NCBI GenBank assembly: GCA_025358025.1
Contig: JANYKW010000079.1
Coordinates: 1 to 64,000 of the forward strand
Reading direction: 5' to 3'
Length of the DNA: 64,000 nt
Origin: Bacteroidia bacterium
Lineage (GTDB): Bacteria > Bacteroidota > Bacteroidia > Bacteroidales > Prolixibacteraceae
Made by a program: the position numbers and the translations under genes. Of the stretch, positions 19,515-27,319 are shown one piece after another (within the stretch, counting starts at the first letter, position 1; each line of letters begins with the position of its first letter). Under the pieces are notes generated by a model that did not search any database, was not told the origin of the DNA, and saw only the letters and a program-made list of their open reading frames with translations.

Positions 19515-19555
19515 AAAGAGGAGGAGGTCGACTCACGGTGACCCTCCTCCTCTTT
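19515..19555. terminator. GC-rich hairpin between eno and the next minus-strand gene
   Basis: AAAGAGGAGGAGG (19515-19527) pairs perfectly with CCTCCTCCTCTTT (19543-19555). On the minus strand the second arm ends in TTTTAG, so it probably terminates the gene at 19588-20883 before the eno promoter. Confidence 0.7.
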
Positions 19556-19587
19556 CAAGTGCAAAATATGAAACAGCTGTTGTCGGT

Positions 19588-20883
19588 CTAATTAATCTTC
19601 ATCTTTCTCTGAATCTTTTTAATAGCTTGCTCGATGGGTTTTTCTGGTTCAATGACGTTGTAAACTCCCCAGAATTCCGGATCTGCAAAACCAGAGACCT
19701 CCTCTATCATGACAACATAAGGTTTCAGTTTATCCGCAGGTTTGGTGTTTTTGTCAGGAGTTTTCTCCCAATCGGTTATAGCCATTTCGATTGTACTTGC
19801 ATAATGGGTATTAAAAAGTCGTTTCTTCCATTCTATTTTGAAGACAATATCTGCCCTGGAATAGCCAAAATACCACTTGCCTCCCTTTTCACGGTAATTG
19901 ACCTGGTAGGTTGCCTCGGTCGGATACACTTTGGCTCCCATTGGTTTCTTGCGGATAAACAGATCGGAGGATGCATTTTTATCTGTAACATTTAAGCTAA
20001 AAGTGGCACTCAGAACAGCCAAACTTTCGGTATCCACATACAATCTACCGTAATAGAGCGGCTCCTTTACATTTGGATTTTGCTTAAAATCAATAATATA
20101 CATTAATCTATCACCAACTTTTGAAATATTTTCAAGGGTAAATTCATAGTTGAACATCATATCCTCAGTGAAGATCATATCCGGATTTTTCATGATATCC
20201 AGCAAGACAGAAGTATATGGTCCGCCCTGCAACTTGAAGGAAATGGTATCCAGTTTGGTGTAATCTGTACTTTTTCTGCCTTTTGAAAGTTCTATCTGGT
20301 CACTTTTGAAGGACAAGCAAGGCTGTTTATATACATCAAGGACAGCTTCTGACAACGAAACATACGTTTTGTTCTTTTTGATGGTCTCCCTGTAAAAAGC
20401 GATCATCTTATCCTGCTCCTGACTGTAATTATCACCTCTTTTGTTCATGATTGCACGCATCAGCATGGTCGGATCTTTCGGATGTACGCTGATGGTACTT
20501 AGTGTAACTGTCATTAATTCAAGCTCTATACGATTTTTATCCGGTTTAAGTATTGTAAGACTGATCACTTTCTCCTTGTATCCCAGATAATTAACTATAA
20601 CTTTGCCATCTTTATTCAGTACGGGTACTTTGAAAGAAAACTCACCCTCACTGTTTGCAACTGTGGAGAGATTGGCTCCTTCAAGGGTCAGGGTAGCAAA
20701 ACCAAGAGGCCTTTTCGATTCCATATCAACAACAACCCCTTTATATTGAAGATAATTCAATGAATCTGTCGCGTTTTTAGGATTCTCAGCAGCCAATAAA
20801 CTGCCTCGCCAGAAGATTGTCATTACTGACATTATAATTAAAAGCTGGAGATTGTTAAACCGGGGAACAATTTGTGTTTTCAT
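19588..20883 (-). CDS. Carboxypeptidase-like regulatory domain protein, secreted
   Basis: A 431-residue protein with a hydrophobic signal (about residues 13-31), then a CarboxypepD_reg-like beta-sandwich at about residues 47-130 (YKGVVVDMESKRPLGFATLTL... GEFSFKVP... VNYLGYKEKVI). The remaining 300 residues are a beta-rich domain seen in many Bacteroidota proteins of this layout, with no catalytic motif I can name. Such proteins are usually periplasmic or attached to the outer membrane. It is monocistronic on the minus strand and divergent from the patatin gene. Confidence 0.8.
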   Translation of the reverse strand: MKTQIVPRFNNLQLLIIMSVMTIFWRGSLLAAENPKNATDSLNYLQYKGVVVDMESKRPLGFATLTLEGANLSTVANSEGEFSFKVPVLNKDGKVIVNYLGYKEKVISLTILKPDKNRIELELMTVTLSTISVHPKDPTMLMRAIMNKRGDNYSQEQDKMIAFYRETIKKNKTYVSLSEAVLDVYKQPCLSFKSDQIELSKGRKSTDYTKLDTISFKLQGGPYTSVLLDIMKNPDMIFTEDMMFNYEFTLENISKVGDRLMYIIDFKQNPNVKEPLYYGRLYVDTESLAVLSATFSLNVTDKNASSDLFIRKKPMGAKVYPTEATYQVNYREKGGKWYFGYSRADIVFKIEWKKRLFNTHYASTIEMAITDWEKTPDKNTKPADKLKPYVVMIEEVSGFADPEFWGVYNVIEPEKPIEQAIKKIQRKMKIN

Positions 20884-21208
20884 TGCCAGAATGATTAAAT
20901 TTGTTACTATTCATATTGTTAAGTTCAATTACCAGTGAAGACTTTTCCCTTTTTAAGCTGAATTATTGACAGGATCGTCTTTTTTCTTTATCAGTCTTGT
21001 TATTATCATGACAGTTGTTGAAGAAAATACCCCTATCAAAAGGCAAAAAAGATTTGTAAAAGGTTTCATTTGATAATAATATGTTTTTTAGTGGTCAGAT
21101 GGAATTGCCATCCGCCAGCTGGCGGATTATCATCTCTGTTGGTGATTTACAAATCATGGCGATTCCAATTTTATTAAATATGACGGTGATCCCATGTAAT
21201 TTCCATAG
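20884..21208. other. Divergent intergenic region with a palindrome
   Basis: A 325-bp spacer between the carboxypeptidase-like protein and the patatin gene. The one clear element is the 18-nt palindrome at 21110-21127. I find no complete promoter pair and no small gene. Confidence 0.6.
21110..21127. repeat. Perfect 18-nt palindrome, copy 1
   Basis: ATCCGCCAGCTGGCGGAT is its own reverse complement. The same core occurs at 55195-55214, and decayed relatives may lie near 56290 and 63000. All are intergenic. Confidence 0.85.
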
Positions 21209-23380
21209 ATGAAAACTTTTCTTATAACCTTTTCCTTTCTATTTTTCACTTTGTCCCTATTCGGGCAACCAATAAACAACAAACCAAGAATTGGACTTGT
21301 CCTTTCCGGAGGAGGAGCCAAAGGATTTGCACATGTGGGAGTATTGAAAGTTTTGGAGGAGGCTAATATACCCATAGATTACATTGCAGGAACCAGTATT
21401 GGAAGTATTTTTGGCGGATTGTATGCCTGTGGTTATGATGCAGCAACGCTGGAGAGAATAGTAAAGAGTCAGGATTGGGGAAGCGTGCTAAGCAATGAAT
21501 ACAAGCAAGAATTTATACCTCCATTTGACAAAATTGATGAAGGACGATACAGTGTAAGGTTTCCCTTCGAGGAGAAAAAACTGGCACTTTCAAATGGAAT
21601 ACTTAATGGTCAAAATGCAATGGAACTTTTCTCGTACCTGACTTTGGGGTTTCACAATGTGGATGATTTTTCGAAATTGCCTATTCCATTTTTGTGCATT
21701 GCTACTGATTTGACGAACGGGGAAGAGGTTGTCATCAACAAGGGATATCTTCCAAAAGCAATGCGGGCCAGTATGGCCATTCCAGCCGCCTTTACATCGG
21801 CTGAAATTGATGGTCAAATGCTTGTAGATGGCGGAATCGTCAACAACTATCCTGTTGACAGGTGCCTTGAGATGGGAGCTGACATCATCATTGGAGTTGA
21901 CGTCCTGGACAGTTTAATGACTCATGATGATTTACAAGGTATTCCTGAGGTAATCGCCCAAATGATGTACTTCATGGGAAAAGAGCGGAATGAAAAAAAC
22001 ACCAAAGATGTTGACTTTTATATACGGCCCGAAATCCGTGGATATTCTGCAGCCAGTTTTGATGCAGAATCTGCTGAAGAGTTGATCCGGCGCGGGGAAG
22101 TCGCAGCGAGAAGGGTACTTCCTCAATTGATTCACCTGAGGGACTCCCTGCATTTGGTTTCGATACCACGTACCATTCATAATTTACCTGCCAATGATAC
22201 TATATTGGTAATCAGCCAGATTGAAGTAACCGGCACCGATCGTGCTAAAATTGCCTTTTATCTGGGGCAGACCGGAATAAAGCGTGATCAGCATGTTACC
22301 CTGGAGCATCTTAGAAATGGAATCTCGAGGCTTTATTCAACAGGGAATTATGAATATGTCAATTATCAACTTAAAGGAGACACGACAAAAACGCTGAAAG
22401 TAGAGGTTAAAGAGCGAAAGAACAATAAAATAAATGCAGGCCTTCACTACGATTCTGATTTAAGATCTGCTTTGCTCGTCAATATTACTATCAGAAACCA
22501 GCAGTTCTTTGGATCGAGGCTTTCCCTGGATGCCAAATTGTCTCAATACCCCATGTTTTCAGGACAGTATTCGATCGATAGAGGATGGAAGCCAGGATTT
22601 TATTCGAAGCTGATGTATGTTGCAGATCGCTATTATATATACAATGAAGAGAAAAAAACTGCTGAGATTGACATGTCAATGATCAACCTTCAGCTGGCAA
22701 CCCACTCATTTATTACCGATGCTACCCGGTTTACTTTGGGCGTTTCAATGGACAATTACAATATAGGATCAGTAATCGGCGATACAATAGGTTATGATAT
22801 AAGGGGCAAAGCCTATTTCAACCTATTTTCCAGAATAGAGCACAACCGATTGGATAAAATCTACTTCCCAACACATGGAACCAATGTATCCGTTGGTGCT
22901 AAAATAGTTCTGAACAATGGGAACAGTAATCCTTTTCTGATTGGTGACGTTTCTTTCAAAAGGGCAAGATCCTTTTCAGATAGAATCACCATACTATACA
23001 CCATCAATAGCAGGTTAATCTTTGGAAAAAACGAGTCGTTTTTTCACAAAGCTTTTCTGGGTGGTTCCCAACAGATAGATTACATGGATAACAACATACC
23101 TTTCAGTGGATTGTACAGATTGGAAATCAATACAGGCAATGTAATTGCAGGCAGACTTGAAACGCGATTAAGAATGTGGGAAAAGATATACTTTACTGCT
23201 ATCGGTGATTTTGGCTTATACAGTGATGATGATTTCGTTTATGGTAATGGAAAGAGCATCTATGGATTTGGACTGAATGCCGCTTATAACAGCGTAGTAG
23301 GACCTTTGGAATTTTCTTTCAGTTTTTCAAATTACAAACAGGATATCATCCCCTTTCTTTCACTTGGATATTGGTTCTGA
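21209..23380 (+). CDS. Patatin-like phospholipase fused to a BamA-type outer-membrane barrel
   Basis: A 723-residue protein. A signal peptide (residues 1-20) is followed by a patatin domain with the oxyanion loop SGGGAKG, the nucleophile elbow GTSIG (Ser63) and the catalytic Asp of DGGIVNNYP (Asp207). Residues about 325-400 look like a POTRA domain (ISQIEVTGTDRAKIAFYLGQTG...). The C-terminal 310 residues are a surface-antigen/Omp85-type barrel ending in aromatic YWF. This is the type Vd (PlpD-like) layout, in which a lipase domain is presented through its own barrel. It probably cleaves phospholipids or acyl esters at the outer membrane. Confidence 0.92.
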   Translation: MKTFLITFSFLFFTLSLFGQPINNKPRIGLVLSGGGAKGFAHVGVLKVLEEANIPIDYIAGTSIGSIFGGLYACGYDAATLERIVKSQDWGSVLSNEYKQEFIPPFDKIDEGRYSVRFPFEEKKLALSNGILNGQNAMELFSYLTLGFHNVDDFSKLPIPFLCIATDLTNGEEVVINKGYLPKAMRASMAIPAAFTSAEIDGQMLVDGGIVNNYPVDRCLEMGADIIIGVDVLDSLMTHDDLQGIPEVIAQMMYFMGKERNEKNTKDVDFYIRPEIRGYSAASFDAESAEELIRRGEVAARRVLPQLIHLRDSLHLVSIPRTIHNLPANDTILVISQIEVTGTDRAKIAFYLGQTGIKRDQHVTLEHLRNGISRLYSTGNYEYVNYQLKGDTTKTLKVEVKERKNNKINAGLHYDSDLRSALLVNITIRNQQFFGSRLSLDAKLSQYPMFSGQYSIDRGWKPGFYSKLMYVADRYYIYNEEKKTAEIDMSMINLQLATHSFITDATRFTLGVSMDNYNIGSVIGDTIGYDIRGKAYFNLFSRIEHNRLDKIYFPTHGTNVSVGAKIVLNNGNSNPFLIGDVSFKRARSFSDRITILYTINSRLIFGKNESFFHKAFLGGSQQIDYMDNNIPFSGLYRLEINTGNVIAGRLETRLRMWEKIYFTAIGDFGLYSDDDFVYGNGKSIYGFGLNAAYNSVVGPLEFSFSFSNYKQDIIPFLSLGYWF

Positions 23381-23405
23381 CATTTTCTACAATAAATGCG
23401 TTGCG

Positions 23406-23413
23406 TATCTTTG
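23406..23413 (+). promoter_or_regulatory. Candidate -7 element upstream of the PBP4-type gene
   Basis: TATCTTTG matches TAnnTTTG exactly, 130 nt ahead of the start codon. The sequence at the -33 position is TTTT rather than TTTG, so the call is tentative. Confidence 0.45.
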
Positions 23414-23542
23414 TTGGAAGCTGACAATTGAAAATGAATCATTGGTCATAAAGGATCATGCTGTATAGGCGAATAATTTCTGGTATAGTAAAACGCAAAA
23501 AAGATATTCGTTAAACTGAAACCCAACCGTTAACTAAAAAAA

Positions 23543-24973
23543 ATGAGGACAATATTCCCAATCATCCTATTGTTTTTCAATACTTTGATATCCGTATATG
23601 CACAAAAAAATGAAGTGGCATCTCTTTTTAGTGCAGAAAAGTTAAAAACAGCCTCGTACAGTGTTTATGCCATCGATGCAAATTCTGGTGAACGAATTTG
23701 CAGCACGGATCAGAAAAGTTTATCCACTGCTTCCGTAATGAAGCTATTCACAACTGCTGTTGCGCTGGATCTTCTCGGTCCGGATTATACCTTCACAACC
23801 TCACTCTTCTATTCGGGCAATATTGATCCTCAAAGTGGCACACTCGCTGGGAACCTGATCATTAAGGGAGGCGGAGATCCTGCATTTTATTCCTCATTTT
23901 TTCAGGATCATTACAAAGATTGTTTTGAAAACTGGATCCTTCAGATGAAAAAAAACGGGATTGAAAAGATCAGCGGCAATCTTTTGATAGATCTTTCTTT
24001 CATCAAAAGTTATGAAATCCCGGGAGGATGGGGCTGGGACGATATCGGGAATTACTATGGGGCGGGAGTTTCTGCTCTTTCTTACCATGACAACCAGTAT
24101 GAAATCCACTTTTCCTCAGCAAAAACCGAAGGAGTACAAACTGTCATCGGGACTGTCTATCCTGAAATTGATGCGCTGAAACTTGAGAACCACGTTCACT
24201 CTTCTTTTCTTGCAGGAGATCACACCATCGTATATGGTGCCCCAGGTTCAAATCACCAAACCATCGAAGGGACCATTCCTACAGGCCAGTCAGACTTTAT
24301 CGTCAGGGCAGCCATGCCCGATCCTCCGCTGATTGCCGCGAATGCTTTCCTGAAAAAGATGAAAGAAAGTGGAATTTTATTTTCAGGGATTATTAAAGAG
24401 GTGCCTGCCGGAGATCACGCACAAAAGATCTTGCTTGCAATCCAGGATTCTCCCCTACTGAAAGAGCTGATTGTACCGCTCAACAAAGAGAGTATTAATG
24501 TATATGCAGAGCATCTTCTGTGCGAAATTGGCCGGAAGAGTTCAGGCGAACCCACTACAAAAATGGGGTTAAAAGCATATCATCGATATTGTGCGGAGGA
24601 GGGGATTGATACTTTGGGTTTCTTTCCTGCTGATGGAAGCGGTCTCTCCAGAAGCAATTCACTTACTACAAAAACTTTGGTCGAAACATTGAAACATATT
24701 TACGACAGCAAATACCGGGAGCTCCTGGTCAATGCGTTGCCAATAGCCGGAGTGGACGGAACGCTGCGGAATTCATTCAAAGGTACTGTTCTCGAAAAAA
24801 ATGTAACAGCGAAAACCGGGTCAATGGAGCGGGTCCGAAGTTTGGCAGGCCTGCTTCATACCAGGAGCAATAAAACGCTGCTTTTTGCTGTTATTATTAA
24901 TAATTTTGACCTTAAGTCATCGGAATCTTCAAAACTTCTGGAATCTGTATTATTATCATTATATAACGAATAA
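23543..24973 (+). CDS. dacB: D-alanyl-D-alanine carboxypeptidase/endopeptidase (PBP4 type)
   Basis: A 476-residue protein with a signal peptide ending near VYAQ and the three serine-peptidase S13 motifs: SVMK (Ser64, Lys67), SIN in NKESINVYAEHLL, and KTG in VTAKTGSM. The large insertion between motifs 1 and 2 is typical of class C PBPs such as DacB. It trims the terminal D-Ala or cleaves cross-links in periplasmic peptidoglycan. It is followed by the long regulatory leader of the ilv operon and seems to be transcribed on its own. Confidence 0.93.
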   Translation: MRTIFPIILLFFNTLISVYAQKNEVASLFSAEKLKTASYSVYAIDANSGERICSTDQKSLSTASVMKLFTTAVALDLLGPDYTFTTSLFYSGNIDPQSGTLAGNLIIKGGGDPAFYSSFFQDHYKDCFENWILQMKKNGIEKISGNLLIDLSFIKSYEIPGGWGWDDIGNYYGAGVSALSYHDNQYEIHFSSAKTEGVQTVIGTVYPEIDALKLENHVHSSFLAGDHTIVYGAPGSNHQTIEGTIPTGQSDFIVRAAMPDPPLIAANAFLKKMKESGILFSGIIKEVPAGDHAQKILLAIQDSPLLKELIVPLNKESINVYAEHLLCEIGRKSSGEPTTKMGLKAYHRYCAEEGIDTLGFFPADGSGLSRSNSLTTKTLVETLKHIYDSKYRELLVNALPIAGVDGTLRNSFKGTVLEKNVTAKTGSMERVRSLAGLLHTRSNKTLLFAVIINNFDLKSSESSKLLESVLLSLYNE

Positions 24974-25115
24974 ACCCTATTCAATCTGAATTCAACGCTC
25001 TAAATGTGAATTTTGAATTTTTGGTTAAAATATTCCACTATTCACAGAACATAACAAAAAGAGTATAAAATCTTTAATTTATTAATTATTTAACCTAAAT
25101 CACTTACAATTTTAT

Positions 25116-25145
25116 TTTGTAGTGAATTTTTTATTAATACTTTTG
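25116..25145 (+). promoter_or_regulatory. Bacteroidota-type promoter of the ilv-leu operon
   Basis: TTTG (25116-25119), an 18-nt spacer and TACTTTTG (25138-25145) match the consensus with one base less spacing. The transcript would carry a leader of about 215 nt before ilvD. Confidence 0.8.
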
Positions 25146-25220
25146 CCACAGTTGAGTTGCAGATTTTCACAATTAGCCGCTCATTGAAACATTAAAAACA
25201 ACAATTAAGTATAAAAGTGC

Positions 25221-25283
25221 ATGAACACATCCTTTGACAGTCTCCTCCTCGTGGTTATTCTAATTCTCGTCTGTGCAGGTTGA
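25221..25283 (+). CDS. Branched-chain amino acid leader peptide
   Basis: A 20-codon ORF absent from the track because of its size. After MNTSFDS come ten consecutive branched-chain codons (LLLVVILILV), then VCAG-like residues CAG and a TGA stop. Five codons are Leu, three Val and two Ile, matching all three end products of the operon. Three identical CTC Leu codons form the first pairing segment of the leader RNA, and the stop codon abuts the second. A stalled ribosome would therefore control whether the terminator at 25318-25354 forms, the logic known from ilv/leu leaders of Proteobacteria. It has no recognisable homology to IlvL; the function is inferred from composition and position. Confidence 0.85.
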   Translation: MNTSFDSLLLVVILILVCAG

Positions 25284-25331
25284 GGAGGTTGAGTCTTTGT
25301 GATGACAAAAAATAGATGAACCTTTCTCAAC
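25244..25331 (+). promoter_or_regulatory. Alternative RNA pairings of the ilv leader (attenuator core)
   Basis: Segment 1 CCTCCTC (25244-25250, inside the Leu codons) is the exact complement of segment 2 GAGGAGG (25282-25288, just behind the leader stop). Segment 2 and its flank can instead pair with the 5' arm of the terminator: GGAGGTT (25284-25290) with AACCTTT (25319-25325, two G-U pairs), or GTTGAG (25288-25293) with CTCAAC (25326-25331). The 1:2 form permits termination; the 2:3 form prevents it. Confidence 0.7.
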
Positions 25332-25354
25332 AAAACGAGGAAGGTTCTTTTTTT
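25318..25354 (+). terminator. Intrinsic terminator of the ilv leader
   Basis: GAACCTTTCTC (25318-25328) pairs with GAGGAAGGTTC (25337-25347) over 11 bp including one G-U, with an 8-nt loop, and is followed at once by seven T residues. It ends 11 bp before the ilvD start codon, exactly where an attenuator would lie. Confidence 0.9.
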
Positions 25355-25365
25355 AAGAAAAAATT

Positions 25366-27198
25366 ATGAAAAAAGGGTTAAGGAGCAATCAATCCACGCA
25401 AGGGCGTAAAATGGCAGGAGCAAGAAGCTTGTGGCGTGCCAATGGAATGAAAGAGCAACATTTTGGAAAGCCCATCATCGCAATTGTCAACTCGTTTACA
25501 CAGTTTGTTCCGGGTCATGCGCATCTGCATGAAGTTGGACAGATGGTCAAACGGCTTGTTGAAGCCGAGGGCTGTTTTGCTGCTGAGTTCAACACCATCG
25601 CCATTGACGATGGAATTGCGATGGGGCATAACGGCATGCTATATTCTCTTCCCTCCAGGGATTTAATTGCCGACAGTGTAGAGTACATGGTGAACGCACA
25701 TCAGGCAGATGCGATGATATGCATATCCAACTGTGATAAAATTACCCCTGGAATGTTGATGGCCTCGATGCGGCTTAACATACCCTCCATCTTTGTATCA
25801 GGCGGACCAATGGAAGCCGGCGAAATACGGGGCAAAGCATACGACCTGGTAGATGCCATGGTTATGGGAGCAGACGATTCGATTGATGAACAGCTCCTTT
25901 TTGAGGTAGAACAGGATGCCTGTCCAACCTGCGGATCCTGCTCCGGAATGTTTACTGCGAACTCCATGAATTGCCTGACAGAGGCTTTGGGTCTCTCCCT
26001 TCCCGGAAACGGAACGATAGTGGCTACCCACGCCAATCGGAAAAAGCTTTTCGAAAAAGCGGCAAAGCGTATTGTAGAGATCACGAATGCATACTACCTT
26101 GAAGGCCATGAGGAGGTTCTACCCCGCTCAATAGCTACACGCGATGCCTTTATGAATGCCATGACGCTGGATATCGCTATGGGTGGTTCTACCAACACGG
26201 TCCTGCACCTTTTAGCTATCGCACATGAAGCAGGAGTTGATTTTACCATGAAGGAGATGGACGAACTCTCCCGGAGGGTACCATGCATTTGTAAAGTAGC
26301 TCCAAGTTCTTCCTACCACATTCAGGATGTAAACAGGGCTGGAGGCATCATGGGAATTTTGGGTGAACTGGAAAGAAACGGTTTGCTGAAACCAGACGTG
26401 TCGCGGGTGGATGAGCCGACCCTGGCAGCAGCTATTGAAAAATGGGATATTCGCAGGGTTGGCGCTACTTCAGAGGCAAAGAAATTTTATGCCTCAGCAC
26501 CCGGAAACCTGGGACGCAATCTGGTGATGGGTTCGCAGGAAAAATATTATGCAGAACCGGATGTGGATCGTAAGCACGGTTGTATCCGTTCGGCAGAGCA
26601 TGCCTTTTCCAAAGAGGGAGGTCTGGCGGTATTGTACGGAAACATAGCCCGCAATGGTTGCATCGTGAAAACTGCAGGTGTTGATGCCTCTGTTTATCAT
26701 TTTGAAGGGACAGCGCGTGTTTTTGAATCCCAGGAAGATTCCTGCACCGGTATTCTGGAAGGCAAGGTTAAAGCCGGAGATGTTGTAGTTATCCGCTATG
26801 AGGGACCCAAAGGTGGTCCGGGTATGCAGGAAATGCTCTATCCAACTTCCTACTTGAAATCAAGAAAGTTAGATAAATCCTGTGCTTTGCTTACCGACGG
26901 CCGGTTCTCCGGCGGTACATCAGGACTGTCAATTGGGCACGTTTCACCTGAAGCCGCTGCTGGAGGTGAAATTGCGCTGGTAGAGGACGGAGACCTGATT
27001 GTGATTGACATTCCAGCAAGGAAAATTGAATGGCTGATTACTGACGAAGAACTCGCTCTGCGCAAATCGAAAGCAGAGGCACGGGGCAAAAATGCCTATA
27101 AACCTGTTTTGAGGGAGAGAGAGGTCAGCGTGGCACTCAGGGCTTATGCTCAAAATGTATCCTCGGCTGACAAAGGGGCCATACGTTTGCTGGACTAA
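25366..27198 (+). CDS. ilvD: Dihydroxy-acid dehydratase
   Basis: A 610-residue protein of the IlvD/Edd family. It has the Fe-S cysteine regions ([32 protein letters not shown]), the Mg2+ site around [12 protein letters not shown] and the C-terminal [13 protein letters not shown]. It dehydrates the dihydroxy acids formed by IlvC to 2-ketoisovalerate and 2-keto-3-methylvalerate, the common step of valine and isoleucine synthesis. It is the first structural gene of the operon and starts 11 bp behind the leader terminator. A purine-rich octamer array fills the gap to ilvB. Confidence 0.97.
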   Translation: MKKGLRSNQSTQGRKMAGARSLWRANGMKEQHFGKPIIAIVNSFTQFVPGHAHLHEVGQMVKRLVEAEGCFAAEFNTIAIDDGIAMGHNGMLYSLPSRDLIADSVEYMVNAHQADAMICISNCDKITPGMLMASMRLNIPSIFVSGGPMEAGEIRGKAYDLVDAMVMGADDSIDEQLLFEVEQDACPTCGSCSGMFTANSMNCLTEALGLSLPGNGTIVATHANRKKLFEKAAKRIVEITNAYYLEGHEEVLPRSIATRDAFMNAMTLDIAMGGSTNTVLHLLAIAHEAGVDFTMKEMDELSRRVPCICKVAPSSSYHIQDVNRAGGIMGILGELERNGLLKPDVSRVDEPTLAAAIEKWDIRRVGATSEAKKFYASAPGNLGRNLVMGSQEKYYAEPDVDRKHGCIRSAEHAFSKEGGLAVLYGNIARNGCIVKTAGVDASVYHFEGTARVFESQEDSCTGILEGKVKAGDVVVIRYEGPKGGPGMQEMLYPTSYLKSRKLDKSCALLTDGRFSGGTSGLSIGHVSPEAAAGGEIALVEDGDLIVIDIPARKIEWLITDEELALRKSKAEARGKNAYKPVLREREVSVALRAYAQNVSSADKGAIRLLD

Positions 27199-27202
27199 CG
27201 TG

Positions 27203-27262
27203 AGGGACGGAGGGACGGAGAGACGGATTAGACGGAGAGACAGATAAGACGGAGGGACGGTG
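27203..27262. repeat. Octamer array, purine-rich (AGGGACGG family)
   Basis: Seven units in near-perfect phase: AGGGACGG twice, AGAGACGG, ATTAGACGG, AGAGACAG, ATAAGACGG and AGGGACGG. It begins four bases after the ilvD stop and is purine-rich on the coding strand. It is the reverse complement of the arrays at 52329-52394 and 55515-55602. Confidence 0.9.
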
Positions 27263-27319
27263 AGAAATACGAGGAATAGATATAAATTATAAAACTTCTT
27301 ATTACATAAATGATCAGAT

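Larger units (their letters stand above)
24974..25365. other. Untranslated region upstream of ilvD with leader
   Basis: The 392 bp between dacB and ilvD hold, in order, an AT-rich stretch with a weak inverted repeat near 25000, a consensus promoter (25116-25145), a short leader ORF (25221-25283), alternative pairing segments and an intrinsic terminator (25318-25354). The parts are listed separately. Confidence 0.85.

Noticed and set aside
25318-25354. T-box or riboswitch control of ilvD
   Set aside because: No T-box specifier or TGG-type sequence and no aptamer-like conserved loops are visible; the leader ORF with branched-chain codons explains the terminator.
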